From the NCBI RefSeq assembly GCF_001889265.1, contig NZ_CP018151.1:496001-560000 (forward strand): a stretch of DNA of 64,000 nucleotides, read 5' to 3'. Both the position numbers and the translations under genes were made by a program. Below the pieces are notes generated by a model. That model had not been told where the DNA came from. It did no database searches and saw only the letters and a list, made by a program, of their open reading frames with translations. Positions 1 to 9,278 of the stretch are shown in pieces (the stretch's first letter is position 1; each line of letters starts with the position of its first letter). The stretch comes from Microbacterium sp. 1.5R. Its GTDB lineage: Bacteria > Actinomycetota > Actinomycetes > Actinomycetales > Microbacteriaceae.

Positions 1-1656
1 GACCCGTTCGCCGGGAAGCCCGGATCGGGCCTCCGACTGATGTCCCTCGGCGGGGGCACACGATGCGATGTCGCGTCGATCTCGACTTCGGGAAGCAAGG
101 CGATCACGGCGAGCTGGCCCGGCGGAGGGCAGGCGCCGGGTGGACAGTGCATCATCCCCTTCGTCGTGCAGGATGCGCAGGGGCGCACCGGCACCGGAAC
201 CCTGACCCTCGATCTGCAGGGCTTCCCGCAGGCACCCGCCAGCGTCACGACGGTCGGATTCACCCGCTCGACCGTGGTGCTCGACGTGCCCCTCGGCGAG
301 GCCGGTCGCGCGCACCCCGGCGTCACGGGGGTCGAGATCCTGCAGGACGGAGCGCCGGCGAACGCGTCGTGCAGCCCGGCGGCAGGTGCCTACCGGTGCA
401 CGGTGAACGGACTCGTCAACGGAGCGCCGCACGTCTTCACCGCGGCGGCCGTCAACGCGGTCGGCACATCGGCTGCGACGTCACCGCACACCAGCTGGGC
501 GTACGCCGCCCCTGTGGTGTCGAAGGCGAACGCCACACCCGTCTATCGCCCCGGCAGCACGGAGCGCGGGCGCGGCATCGTCGCTCTCGCGGTCGATGCG
601 TCGGACGACTCCCTCGCGTTCCGCATCGAGGAGACCGGGCAGGTCATCAACCGCACCGGCGCGACGACGACGGCCGACATCGCGCTGGCGCCGGGCCCGC
701 AGAACATCACGATCGTCCCGATCAGCCAGTTCCAGCCGCCGACGGGCGATGGTGGAAACGAGGGCGGAGCCTTCCGCACGTCCGTCACCGCTGCGGGAAC
801 CGTCTACTTCGACCCCTCGGGAGCACGCGCGATCGCGACGTCGAACACCTCGATCGACGTCTCGGGAGTGGCAGCGCAGCCGAACGGCAGCGCCCTCGGC
901 ATCGACGTCGTGTACCTCGCCTGGCGATCGGGCAACGCGAGCTGCACCGCTGACGGCGACGGTCGTCTGCAGGTCTCGGGTGCGGAGGCGCAGTCTTCGT
1001 CGCCCACACTCACCAAGCTCGCCGAGTACTCGACCTACAACGTGAAGGCGTGCGCATCGAACGGCTTCGGCGTCGCCGAGTCGGCGACCACCCAGGTCTT
1101 CACGTTCACCTTCGTGGAAGGCCCGAAGGGCAACACGAGCTACACGATCGCCACCCAGCCGTCGGTCCAGGACAACCGCTATTCCTACCGGCTCGAGTCG
1201 GCGCCCGACATCGCCGTGCGAGACGGCTTCGTTCCGCAGTACTACATGTACGGGTCGTGGCGGTCGGACTTCCAGCTGAGCACCGACTCATCACCGTTGC
1301 CGGTCGGGGCGCGCTCCTGCCACGCGGTGCTGCGGGAGTACTGCTCCGATTCGGTCGAGATCTCGCCCCGGACGGCGCCGACGACGGTGGCGGTCGAGTT
1401 CCGCGAGTGCGTGCCAGCCAACCCGGATGACGCGTTCGTCGTCAGCCCTGCCGCCCGCGGGTCGTACTCCCTCGCCGTGACTCCGAGGATCGTCGACGGC
1501 ATCTCCATGGTCGACATGAAGATCACGTGGACGGGCGCTTTCAGTTCGCTCAAGCCGATCACGCACCGCGTGACGCTGTGCACCCAACCGGAGCCGGAGC
1601 CGGAGGATCCGAAGGACCCCGACAAGCCCGCCGACCCCGCCGATCCTGCCGGATGA
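1..1656 (+). CDS. Ig/fibronectin-III-like repeat surface protein, C-terminal part (5' end outside window)
   Basis: The frame is open from base 1 with no stop, so this is the last 551 residues of a longer protein. It is beta-rich and low in Lys, with FnIII-like spacing: short Ala-Pro-x-Val linkers begin repeats near fragment residues 75 and 165, followed by Tyr/Val-rich strands. There are several Cys residues typical of an exported protein. The tail (last ~20 residues) is an Asp/Pro/Glu/Lys-rich low-complexity stretch. There is no LPXTG or C-terminal membrane segment. It sits 75 bp upstream of the MoxR gene and reads in the same direction, so it probably belongs to the same accessory cluster. 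Function is unknown; an extracellular adhesive or scaffold role is inferred from the fold type only. Confidence 0.75.
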   Translation, partial: DPFAGKPGSGLRLMSLGGGTRCDVASISTSGSKAITASWPGGGQAPGGQCIIPFVVQDAQGRTGTGTLTLDLQGFPQAPASVTTVGFTRSTVVLDVPLGEAGRAHPGVTGVEILQDGAPANASCSPAAGAYRCTVNGLVNGAPHVFTAAAVNAVGTSAATSPHTSWAYAAPVVSKANATPVYRPGSTERGRGIVALAVDASDDSLAFRIEETGQVINRTGATTTADIALAPGPQNITIVPISQFQPPTGDGGNEGGAFRTSVTAAGTVYFDPSGARAIATSNTSIDVSGVAAQPNGSALGIDVVYLAWRSGNASCTADGDGRLQVSGAEAQSSSPTLTKLAEYSTYNVKACASNGFGVAESATTQVFTFTFVEGPKGNTSYTIATQPSVQDNRYSYRLESAPDIAVRDGFVPQYYMYGSWRSDFQLSTDSSPLPVGARSCHAVLREYCSDSVEISPRTAPTTVAVEFRECVPANPDDAFVVSPAARGSYSLAVTPRIVDGISMVDMKITWTGAFSSLKPITHRVTLCTQPEPEPEDPKDPDKPADPADPAG

Positions 1657-1719
1657 ACCCGCCGCGATGACGACTCCCTCCTCCCCACCGCCCTGCACAC
1701 CGCAGGTGCCAGAGACGAA

Positions 1720-1725
1720 TACGGT
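1720..1725 (+). promoter_or_regulatory. Candidate -10 (TACGGT) for a leaderless MoxR transcript
   Basis: TACGGT fits TANNNT and ends 6 nt before the ATG at 1732, which places +1 at or next to the start codon. No Shine-Dalgarno sequence precedes this ATG. No good -35 is visible, so this is a weak call alone; the same spacing recurs at six other starts in the window. Confidence 0.35.
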
Positions 1726-1731
1726 TGCCCT

Positions 1732-2721
1732 ATGCCTGCTCCCTCCGCTGCTCCCGTGACCATCGCCGCCGAACAGGCCGCCTGGTTCGCCGAGACGTTC
1801 TCGATCCTCACCGCCAACGTCGAACAGGCGATCCTCGGCAAGCGGCACGTGATCGAGCTCGTGCTCGCCGCGGCGGTCAGCGGCGGCCACGTGCTGCTCG
1901 AGGACTTCCCCGGCACAGGCAAGACGGCTCTCGCGCGGGCGATCGCGCAGACCGTGACGGGAACGAGTACCCGGATCCAGTTCACGCCCGACCTGCTCCC
2001 CGGCGATGTCACGGGCATCACCGTCTACGACCAGAAGGAGGGCGCCTTCGAGTTCCACGCCGGTCCCGTCTTCGCGAACATCGTGCTCGCCGACGAGATC
2101 AACCGGGCGAGCCCGAAGACGCAGTCGGCGCTGCTGGAGGTCATGGAAGAGGGCACGGTCACGGTCGACGGCGTCACGCGGCCGGTCGGATCGCCGTTCC
2201 TCGTGATGGCCACGCAGAACCCGATCGAGCAGGGCGGCACCTACCGTCTGCCCGAGGCGCAGCTCGACCGCTTCATGATCAAGACGTCGATCGGATACCC
2301 CGACGAAGCCGCGACCATGCGCATCCTCCAGGGAGCAGCCCAGCCGAAGCACGTGCTCGACGGCATCGTCGGCGTCGACACCATCCTCACGATGGCCGAG
2401 ATGACCCGCGGCGTGTACGTGAACCCGCTGGTCTCCGACTACATCATGCGCATCGTCGACGCGACGCGTCGAGCGTCCGAGGTCCGCCTCGGTGCCAGTG
2501 TGCGAGGAGCCCTCGCCCTGTCACGTCTCGTGATGACGTGGGCTGCCAAGAACGGTCGCACCTTCGTCACCCCCGACGACGTCCGAGAGCTCGCCGTCGT
2601 CGCCCTCGCGCACCGCCTGGTGCTCGAGCCGGAGGCCGAGTTCGACGGCGTCACCGCGGTCGCCGTGGTGGGGCAGATCCTGCTCGACGTCGAGCCGCCG
2701 CGCGAGAACGGCACTGCGTGA
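1732..2721 (+). CDS. MoxR-family AAA+ ATPase
   Basis: A 329-residue cytosolic AAA+ ATPase of the MoxR group, usual length for the family. Walker A (FPGTGKT) lies at residues 59-65 and Walker B (LADE) ends at Asp121-Glu122, followed by the family signature NRASPKTQSALLEVMEE. A sensor/arginine region (ATQNPIEQGGTYRLPEAQLDRF) and the C-terminal lid follow. MoxR proteins act as chaperone-like ATPases and are classically encoded with a DUF58 (VWA-like) protein and a transglutaminase-fold membrane protein, exactly the order seen here. The stop overlaps the GTG start of the DUF58 gene by 4 bp, indicating translational coupling. The specific client is unknown. Confidence 0.93.
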   Translation: MPAPSAAPVTIAAEQAAWFAETFSILTANVEQAILGKRHVIELVLAAAVSGGHVLLEDFPGTGKTALARAIAQTVTGTSTRIQFTPDLLPGDVTGITVYDQKEGAFEFHAGPVFANIVLADEINRASPKTQSALLEVMEEGTVTVDGVTRPVGSPFLVMATQNPIEQGGTYRLPEAQLDRFMIKTSIGYPDEAATMRILQGAAQPKHVLDGIVGVDTILTMAEMTRGVYVNPLVSDYIMRIVDATRRASEVRLGASVRGALALSRLVMTWAAKNGRTFVTPDDVRELAVVALAHRLVLEPEAEFDGVTAVAVVGQILLDVEPPRENGTA

Positions 2722-4088
2722 GCTTCAGCACCGAGTCCCGTCTGACGCGCACCACGGCGGGCACCAGCACGTCGACGCGCACGTCGACGGTCACGCGCTA
2801 CGACCGCACGCGCCGCGGCCCCGTCCGCGGCGCCGTCTTCGGCGTGCGTCGGGCTGCTCGCAGCACGGAGCGCGCAACCCGTGCGGCTGTCGCGTGGGTG
2901 CGTGAGACGGTCACATCCGCCGGGATGCTGGTCGTCGCGGCGCTGGTCCTGTGCGTCGCCGCCGGGCTGCTGTTCGGCTGGGTCGAGGCGTGGGCGGTGG
3001 CGGCGATCGCGCTCGTGCTGCTGATCGCCTGCATCCCCTTCATCCTCGGCACCCACGACTATCGCATCGAGCTGACCCTCGACCGCGACCGCGTGGTCGC
3101 CGGTGCCGAGATCGGTGCGACGCTCGACGTGCGCAACAACAGCGAGCGTCTGTCGCTGCCCGGCATCGTCGACGTTCCCGTGGGGGACGGGCTCGTCGAA
3201 GCGCACGTCCCCCTGTTGCGCCCCGCCGCCCACCATCGCGAGCAGCTGACGATCGCCGCCCACCGCCGCGGTGTCATCGACGTCGGCCCCATGACCATCA
3301 CCCGCGGTGATCCGATCGGCATCCTCCGCCGTGAGCTGCGCTGGCCCGATGTCCAGCGCATCCACGTGCATCCGGTCACGGTGCGCCTGCCCAGCACCAG
3401 CGCCGGTCTCATCCGCGATCTCGAGGGCACGCCGAGTTCGACCCTCGTCGATGCCGACCTCTCGTTCCACGCGGTGCGCGAGTACGTCGTGGGCGATTCG
3501 CAGCGGCACGTGCACTGGAAGTCGACCGCCAAGACCGGCAAGCTCATGGTGCGTCAGTACGAGGAGTCGCGGCACGCTCGCATCGCCATCATCCTCGACC
3601 TCGACAGCGAGTCGTACGAGAGCGACGACGAGTTCGAGAACACGGTCAGCGCCGCCGCATCCCTCGCCCTGCAGGGTGTGCGCGACGGTCGTGACGTGCT
3701 CTTCTCGGTGAGCAACGAGATCCCCGAGCACAGCCGTGCCGAGTTGCTGTCGATACGCACTCTTCCCACGGTGACTCCCAAGGCCCTCCTCGATGCCACC
3801 TCGACCATCGATCCGGCCGACCGCGTGATGCGGCTCGAAGCGGTCGCCGCGCTCACCGCCCAGTCCTACCCCGACCTGTCGATCGGATTCCTGATGACGG
3901 GCTCGCGCATGCCGCTCGAGCGTCTGCGCCACGCCGCCATCACTCTGCCGGCGGCGGTCGAGGCGGTCGCGGTGCGCAGCGAACTCGGCGAGCAGCCCAC
4001 CCTGCGCACGGCGCGCGAACTGGCCGTGATGACGCTGGGCGCACTCGGCGACCTTCCGCAGATGCTCGCCCGCGGAGCACTGCGATGA
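2718..4088 (+). CDS. DUF58 domain membrane protein
   Basis: The GTG at 2718 overlaps the moxR stop and gives a 456-residue protein; longer in-frame starts lie inside moxR and are rejected. An Arg/Thr-rich N-terminus (1-60) precedes two close hydrophobic segments (about 68-105). A beta-rich domain follows, then the DUF58 signature around residues 253-275 (REYVVGDSQRHVHWKSTAK and nearby Arg-Gln-Tyr-Glu-Glu). The C-terminal third resembles a VWA-like fold beginning at the IAIILDLDSES stretch. Proteins of this family partner with MoxR ATPases; a role in assembling or activating envelope complexes is inferred. The ORF overlaps the next gene by 4 bp (ATGA). Confidence 0.9.
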   Translation: MSFSTESRLTRTTAGTSTSTRTSTVTRYDRTRRGPVRGAVFGVRRAARSTERATRAAVAWVRETVTSAGMLVVAALVLCVAAGLLFGWVEAWAVAAIALVLLIACIPFILGTHDYRIELTLDRDRVVAGAEIGATLDVRNNSERLSLPGIVDVPVGDGLVEAHVPLLRPAAHHREQLTIAAHRRGVIDVGPMTITRGDPIGILRRELRWPDVQRIHVHPVTVRLPSTSAGLIRDLEGTPSSTLVDADLSFHAVREYVVGDSQRHVHWKSTAKTGKLMVRQYEESRHARIAIILDLDSESYESDDEFENTVSAAASLALQGVRDGRDVLFSVSNEIPEHSRAELLSIRTLPTVTPKALLDATSTIDPADRVMRLEAVAALTAQSYPDLSIGFLMTGSRMPLERLRHAAITLPAAVEAVAVRSELGEQPTLRTARELAVMTLGALGDLPQMLARGALR

Positions 4089-6637
4089 GCGCCGCGGGTC
4101 CGCGGCGCGGCGTCGTGAGGTCGCGCCGGACGTTCGCGCTCTCGGCTCTGACCCTCTGGTCTCTCGGATACGTGCTGGTCGGCATCGGTCTCGCCACGGC
4201 GGCTTCATGGCCGGTGTACGAGTCCCCCCGGGCGCTGGCGGTCGGTCTGATCGGCGGCCTGCTGGGCATGGTCGTCGCCGTGCTGACCCGGCTGCTGCGG
4301 TGGGGGCTGCTGATCGGCGCTCTCGCGGTGACCGGCGTCTATCTGGTCGTCTCGGTTCCGCTCGCCATCCCATCGGCGCTCTCGTCGCTTCCCGCGTTCC
4401 TGGGCGGAATCCGCGACGCGGTGCTGGGGGTGGTGCTCGGCTGGAAGCAGATGCTGACGCTGAACCCGCCCCTCGGTGAGTACCAGGCGGTGCTCATCCC
4501 GCTCCTCGTGGTCATGCTGTTCGGTTCCTTCATCGCCACTCTGCTCGTGCTCGAAGGCGGACGTCGGGCGACCATAGCGGTTCCCGTCGTGACCGCGATG
4601 AGCGTCTTCGGAATCGCCTTCGGTGTGAGCGGCACGACGGCTCCGGTCTCAGTGCTCGGCGTCGCGCTTCCCGCTCCTCGGGAATGGCTGATCGGCGTCG
4701 CGCTCTTCGTGGTCTCTCTCGTCTGGCTGGTCGGACGCTCGCGGCTTCAGCGCGCACAGGCGCTGCGCACCGTCGCGGCGGCGAACATCTCGCGCCGGGC
4801 GACCCCGGTGTGGCTGACGATCCGTCGGCATCTCCTGTCGGCCGGTCTCGCGGTGATCGCCCTCGTCGCCGGTTTCGCGGTGGCGCCCGCCGCGGCCGGC
4901 TGGAGCGACCGCTCCGTTCTGCGCGACGAGGTCGAGCCGATGATCGTCGTGCAGCAGCAGGCGAGCCCCCTCAGCGCCTACCGGTCGTGGTTCGCCGGCA
5001 GCACTCTCGATGACACGGTCGTGCAGGTGGAGGGTGATCCTGGAGCGCTGGAGCGCCTCCGGCTCGTCACCCTCGACTCGTACGACGGCGAGGACTTCCA
5101 TATCGCGCCGGACGACCGGTTCAGCCGGCTGCCCCGCAGCGCGATGCCCGGCGAGGGCCGCGTGTCGCTCGGGATCACGATCGGCGACGCCTATCGAGGC
5201 ATCTGGGTCCCCTCGCCGGCCGGTCTCGCCGAGGCGCCGGACTTCTCGGGTGCGCGCGCCGAAGCGCTCGCCGACGGGTTCCACGTCAACTCGGGCGGCG
5301 ACACGGCGATCACCGTGGCAGAGGCGCCCGGCGGGGGAGAAGGGCTCGTTCCGGGCGATCGCTACAGAGTGCTCGTGGACGCCCCGGCGAGCCCCGGCGA
5401 CATCACCGCCGTGCAGGGCGGTGCCTCGAACCTCGACACCGACCTGTATCCCGCGCTCACCGAGTGGGCCGAGATGCAGGAGCAGCCCCGCACCGGGGCC
5501 GGGTATCTCGAGATCATCGACCGCCTGCGCTCCCGCGGTTACCTCAGCCACGCGCTGATCGACGATGAGGCGGCGGCGGGATGGATCGCCTCGTTGAAGG
5601 AGTCCGAGGGGTACGCGTTCGCACCCAGCTATGCGGGACACTCCGCGGCCCGCATCGAGGAGCTGTTCACCGACCTGCTCGAACAGGAGCGCAGGGCAGG
5701 CTCGGATGCCGCGCCGGAGCTGCTCGTGTCGGCGGTCGGCGACGATGAGCAGTTCTCAGTGGCAGCGGCGCTTCTCGCCGAGCACTGGGGGCTCGAGTCC
5801 CGAGTCGTGATCGGTGCGCGCCTTGCGGCCGCAGAAGAGGTGCCCGGCATTCCCGCCTGCACGGAGACCTGCACGGGCGCGAACATGAGCGCCTGGGTCG
5901 AGGTGAGAGGCTCGGGCGGCGAGTGGATGCCGGTCGACACCACACCGCAGTACGCGATGCTTCCGAGTTCCATCACCGAGGGCGAGCAGCTGCCCGAGCA
6001 TCCCACGGTGCCCGAGCAGCCCCGGTCGGAGGCGTTGGATCCGCCTCAGGCGCAGAGCGATTCCAACAATGACGCGCCTCCGCTCGAGTCGCCGCAGTCA
6101 GAGGTGCTCGCCGTCCTGCTGCCGATCCTCCGCGCTGTGGGGCTCGGCATGCTCGCGCTGGCATTGCTCGCGCTGCCCTTCCTCGTGCTGCTGCTGGCCA
6201 AACGGCAGCGAGCCAGGGCCCGCCGAACCGCCGAAGATCCCGAGGTGCGTCTCGCCGGGGCGTGGGAGGAGCTGGTCGACGTGTACGCCGACCACGATGT
6301 GCCGATGGATGCCGAAGGCACCCGCATCCAGCGCGCACTCTCGACCGACCGAGAGGCAGCGGACCGCCTGGCAGAGATCGTCGATCGCGCCGTGTTCGCC
6401 GAGCATCCTCCGACGGACGAGGATGCGCGCGCCGCCTGGGAGATCGTCGACGCCGAGCGGACGGAGCTCGCAGCGGCAGGCAGATGGTGGCATCGCATCG
6501 TCATGCGCGTGCGACCGACGTCGTTCGTCGGTCGCATACGGGGCGCGAACGGTCGTGGATTCACGGCCGCCGTGCCTGTGCTCGCTACGCTCGGATTGAC
6601 CTGGTCGCCCGGCGACCGGAAGAAGGGGAACTCATGA
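4085..6637 (+). CDS. Transglutaminase-fold membrane protein (TgpA/DUF3488-like), predicted catalytically inactive
   Basis: 850 residues. The N-terminal ~270 residues contain six or seven membrane segments, followed by an extracytoplasmic domain of roughly 280-680, one more membrane segment near 680-710 and a cytosolic helical tail. The external domain ends in a transglutaminase-like core, but the triad is broken. Asp554 occupies the usual Cys of the G-x-C-E-Q-F motif (here GDDEQF), and Ser602 replaces the His of the HAW motif (here MSAW). The Asp (VDTTP, Asp618) is kept. The protein therefore probably binds rather than cleaves or cross-links. It is coupled to DUF58 and FHA genes by ATGA overlaps, the usual MoxR-DUF58-transglutaminase arrangement. 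Confidence 0.88.
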   Translation: MSAAGPRRGVVRSRRTFALSALTLWSLGYVLVGIGLATAASWPVYESPRALAVGLIGGLLGMVVAVLTRLLRWGLLIGALAVTGVYLVVSVPLAIPSALSSLPAFLGGIRDAVLGVVLGWKQMLTLNPPLGEYQAVLIPLLVVMLFGSFIATLLVLEGGRRATIAVPVVTAMSVFGIAFGVSGTTAPVSVLGVALPAPREWLIGVALFVVSLVWLVGRSRLQRAQALRTVAAANISRRATPVWLTIRRHLLSAGLAVIALVAGFAVAPAAAGWSDRSVLRDEVEPMIVVQQQASPLSAYRSWFAGSTLDDTVVQVEGDPGALERLRLVTLDSYDGEDFHIAPDDRFSRLPRSAMPGEGRVSLGITIGDAYRGIWVPSPAGLAEAPDFSGARAEALADGFHVNSGGDTAITVAEAPGGGEGLVPGDRYRVLVDAPASPGDITAVQGGASNLDTDLYPALTEWAEMQEQPRTGAGYLEIIDRLRSRGYLSHALIDDEAAAGWIASLKESEGYAFAPSYAGHSAARIEELFTDLLEQERRAGSDAAPELLVSAVGDDEQFSVAAALLAEHWGLESRVVIGARLAAAEEVPGIPACTETCTGANMSAWVEVRGSGGEWMPVDTTPQYAMLPSSITEGEQLPEHPTVPEQPRSEALDPPQAQSDSNNDAPPLESPQSEVLAVLLPILRAVGLGMLALALLALPFLVLLLAKRQRARARRTAEDPEVRLAGAWEELVDVYADHDVPMDAEGTRIQRALSTDREAADRLAEIVDRAVFAEHPPTDEDARAAWEIVDAERTELAAAGRWWHRIVMRVRPTSFVGRIRGANGRGFTAAVPVLATLGLTWSPGDRKKGNS

Positions 6638-8451
6638 TCGCGCCCGTGGATACCGGCTACGTCACGATGCTCGCCATCGTCGGCGGCGTCGGCGTGCTCA
6701 TCGGCCTCGCCGTCTACGTCTGGTACGCGCTGGCGCTGTCGCGCCTCTTCCCGCGCATCGACGGAGAGGGGTGGAAGGGCTGGGTCCCCATCCTCAACGA
6801 GGCGGAGATCCTGGCGCGCGGCGGAGTGCCGGCGTGGTCGGTGGTGTTCTACTTCATCCCGATCGTGCAGCTGTACGGCATCTACCTCAAGGTCGTCGCG
6901 ACCCACCGCATCAATCGGAGGTTCGGTCGCGGTGCGGGAATGACGGGGCTCGCGATCCTTCTACCTCCGGTCTGGGCGACGGTTCTCGCCTGGGGCGCCC
7001 CGCCGTATCCCGAGGGCGAACGGCTGGCCGCTCTGCAGCCCGGCCCGCGCCGAAGCTCGCAGCCCACGGCCACCCCGGCGAGGGACGCATCGGGATACAC
7101 GATCCCGTCCCTGGCTCCGCATACGCAGAGCCAGCCTGACGCCCCCGCGCCCGTGTTCCCCGACTACGCCGCACCGAGCCGTCCGGCCGTGCAGCCCGAC
7201 CGGAATGCGACCGCAGCCGCGGCGAGCGGTGGTCCCGCGGGTTCAGGGTGGGGCGCGCCTCCCGTCCCGGGCGCCCCGCCGGTTCCCGTCGCCGGACAGC
7301 CCCCGGTGCAGGGTGCGCCGGCGGCATCATTCGCTCCGCCGCAGCCGCCCGCCTCGTCCTTCGCGCAGCAGCCTCCTGCTCCTCAGCCTCCTGCTCCTCA
7401 GCCTCCTGCTCCTCAGCCTCCTGCTCCTCAGCCTCCTGCTCCTCAGCCTCCTGCTCCTCAGCCTCCTGCTCCTCAGCCTGCGGCTCCTCAGGCGCCGGCT
7501 TTGCAGCCTCCTGCGCCGCCCGCGCCGGTGCGCGCACCTGAGCCCCCTGCGGTGGAGCAGCCACCCGCCGTGAACCCGCCGGCTCCGACCGAGGCGCACC
7601 CGACCACCGGCATCATGGCCGCAATGGGTGGCGCGCCTGTGGCTCCGGCGGCGCCGCAGCCACCCGCGCCGCCGGTACCGGTATCCGACGACGTCGTGCC
7701 TCAGCAACCGGCACAGACACCGGCGGCGGCCCCGGCATCCGCTCCCGTGCCCGAGTTCGAGCGGCCGGCGGAGAACCCGCCTGCCGCGGCTCCCGCCGAA
7801 GAGGCGCAGCGTATGGTGCGGCCCGCTCCGCCCTCGTTCCGAGATGGTGGCCTCTCGGATGCACAGCCGCAGGCGCCGGTGATCCGTCCTGTCCCGTCGT
7901 CCCCCGCGGCTGCGGGGACCACCGCGGATGTGCATACGGCCGCGGTGGTGCCCCCGGCCGATGCAGCGCCCGCACCCGCGGTCGAGGAACCCGTCCCGGC
8001 GCCCCTCGCGATGCCGTTCGGAGGCCTCGCGGCCGACGTCGACAAGACGGTCGTCACACCGCGTCCGACGCACGATGTCGACGAGGACCTCGACGCCACC
8101 GTCGTCGTCGCCCGCAAGCGCGGAGTCCGCCGATCGCTCGTGCTCGATGACGGACGGAAGTTCTCGCTGTCCGGCGCCAGCGTCGTGATCGGCCGCAATC
8201 CGATCGGCGAGCCGGGCGAGCAGCGACTCGCCATCTCCGATACGACCCGCACGCTGTCGAAGACGCACGCTCGTCTCGTCGTGCACGACGACGAGTGGCG
8301 TCTCACCGATCTGCACGCCACGAACGGCGTCGTCGTGGTCGAGGAGAACGGCACCGAGACCCTGCTCGATCCCGGAGAGAGCGTCACCGGCAACGGCCGC
8401 TTCATCCTCGGTGAAGTGGGGATGCATGTGATCGCGGAGCGCGATTCATGA
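6634..8451 (+). CDS. Membrane protein with proline-rich linker and C-terminal FHA domain
   Basis: The ATG at 6634 overlaps the upstream stop and yields 605 residues; upstream in-frame starts lie inside the previous gene. Three membrane segments (about 10-33, 68-88, 103-120) are followed by ~370 residues of Pro/Ala/Gln-rich linker, including a QPPAP array encoded by 15-bp repeats. A C-terminal FHA domain (about 505-600) shows the conserved GRNP, SKTHARL and TNG elements. FHA domains bind phosphothreonine, so this is probably a membrane-tethered reader of Ser/Thr phosphorylation. It sits directly before a PP2C phosphatase, which fits that role. The phospho-partner is not identifiable from the window. 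Confidence 0.88.
   Translation: MIAPVDTGYVTMLAIVGGVGVLIGLAVYVWYALALSRLFPRIDGEGWKGWVPILNEAEILARGGVPAWSVVFYFIPIVQLYGIYLKVVATHRINRRFGRGAGMTGLAILLPPVWATVLAWGAPPYPEGERLAALQPGPRRSSQPTATPARDASGYTIPSLAPHTQSQPDAPAPVFPDYAAPSRPAVQPDRNATAAAASGGPAGSGWGAPPVPGAPPVPVAGQPPVQGAPAASFAPPQPPASSFAQQPPAPQPPAPQPPAPQPPAPQPPAPQPPAPQPPAPQPAAPQAPALQPPAPPAPVRAPEPPAVEQPPAVNPPAPTEAHPTTGIMAAMGGAPVAPAAPQPPAPPVPVSDDVVPQQPAQTPAAAPASAPVPEFERPAENPPAAAPAEEAQRMVRPAPPSFRDGGLSDAQPQAPVIRPVPSSPAAAGTTADVHTAAVVPPADAAPAPAVEEPVPAPLAMPFGGLAADVDKTVVTPRPTHDVDEDLDATVVVARKRGVRRSLVLDDGRKFSLSGASVVIGRNPIGEPGEQRLAISDTTRTLSKTHARLVVHDDEWRLTDLHATNGVVVVEENGTETLLDPGESVTGNGRFILGEVGMHVIAERDS
7369..7488 (+). repeat. 15-bp tandem repeat encoding QPPAP
   Basis: Seven exact copies of a 15-bp unit (cagcctcctgctcct) run from 7369 to 7473, followed by one degenerate copy to 7488. 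The unit is a multiple of three, so copy-number change would lengthen or shorten the linker without a frameshift. Confidence 0.95.
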
Positions 8452-9278
8452 CGCTCTCCTCGGTCGTCCTCAGCGTCGCGTCACTCACCGACACCGGTCT
8501 CACGCGCTCGGCGAATGAGGACTCGGTGCTGGTGGCGTCTCCGGTCTTCCTCGTCGCGGACGGCATGGGCGGGCATGAGGCGGGGGATCGTGCGAGCGCT
8601 GCGGTGGTGGAGGCGTTCGAGCCGCTTCGCGGGGCGACGGTCGACGTCGCCGACATCGGACAGGCATTGAGTCGCGCTTCGGCTGTGGTCGATGACATCT
8701 CCGCCGAGCACAAGCGCGGCGCAGGAAGCACCGTGACCGGTGTCGCTCTCGTCGATCACGACGGCGTGCCGCACTGGCTCGTCTTCAACGTCGGCGATTC
8801 CCGTGTCTACCGGCACCACGGCAACGAGCTGACACAGCTGACGATCGATCATTCGCTGGGGCAGGAACTGGTGGATGCCGGTGAGCTCCGCGCCGAGGAT
8901 CTCTCGACGTTCTCGCAGCGCAACGTCATCACGAGGGCGATCGGTGCTCCCGACAGCACCGCGGACAGCTGGCTGCTGCCCGTGGTCGACGGCGAGCGAC
9001 TGCTGATCTGCTCCGACGGCCTGAGCGGCGAGGTGAGCGACGAGGCGATCCGAGCGACCCTGACGATGAACGGGCGGCCGGAGACCGCGGCAGCGGCTCT
9101 CGTGAGCCGGGCGCTCAAAGCGGGTGGTCGCGACAACGTGTCGGTCGTCGTGATCGACGTGATCTCGGGAGGCGCGAACGGGCACTCGGACGACCTCACT
9201 GCGGGCCGCGATGCCGCATCCGCCTCGCTGACCGATTCGATGCTCGAGGGCACGACGATCCCGGTTCGAGCCAGATGA
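8448..9278 (+). CDS. PP2C-family Ser/Thr protein phosphatase (PstP-like)
   Basis: A 276-residue soluble PP2C phosphatase. The metal-binding signatures are present: NED near residues 23-25, VADGMGGHEAGD (Asp38, Gly39), NVGDSRVYRH, ICSDGLSG and GGRDNVSVVV. It lacks the C-terminal membrane segment and external domain of mycobacterial PstP, although the next gene (4-bp overlap) encodes a separate tail-anchored protein. It would dephosphorylate Ser/Thr-phosphorylated proteins such as FHA partners. No Ser/Thr kinase gene is in the window, so the opposing kinase must lie elsewhere. Confidence 0.94.
   Translation: MTLSSVVLSVASLTDTGLTRSANEDSVLVASPVFLVADGMGGHEAGDRASAAVVEAFEPLRGATVDVADIGQALSRASAVVDDISAEHKRGAGSTVTGVALVDHDGVPHWLVFNVGDSRVYRHHGNELTQLTIDHSLGQELVDAGELRAEDLSTFSQRNVITRAIGAPDSTADSWLLPVVDGERLLICSDGLSGEVSDEAIRATLTMNGRPETAAAALVSRALKAGGRDNVSVVVIDVISGGANGHSDDLTAGRDAASASLTDSMLEGTTIPVRAR

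Noticed and set aside
7369..7488. CRISPR-like array
   Set aside because: Units are contiguous without spacers and encode an in-frame protein repeat.
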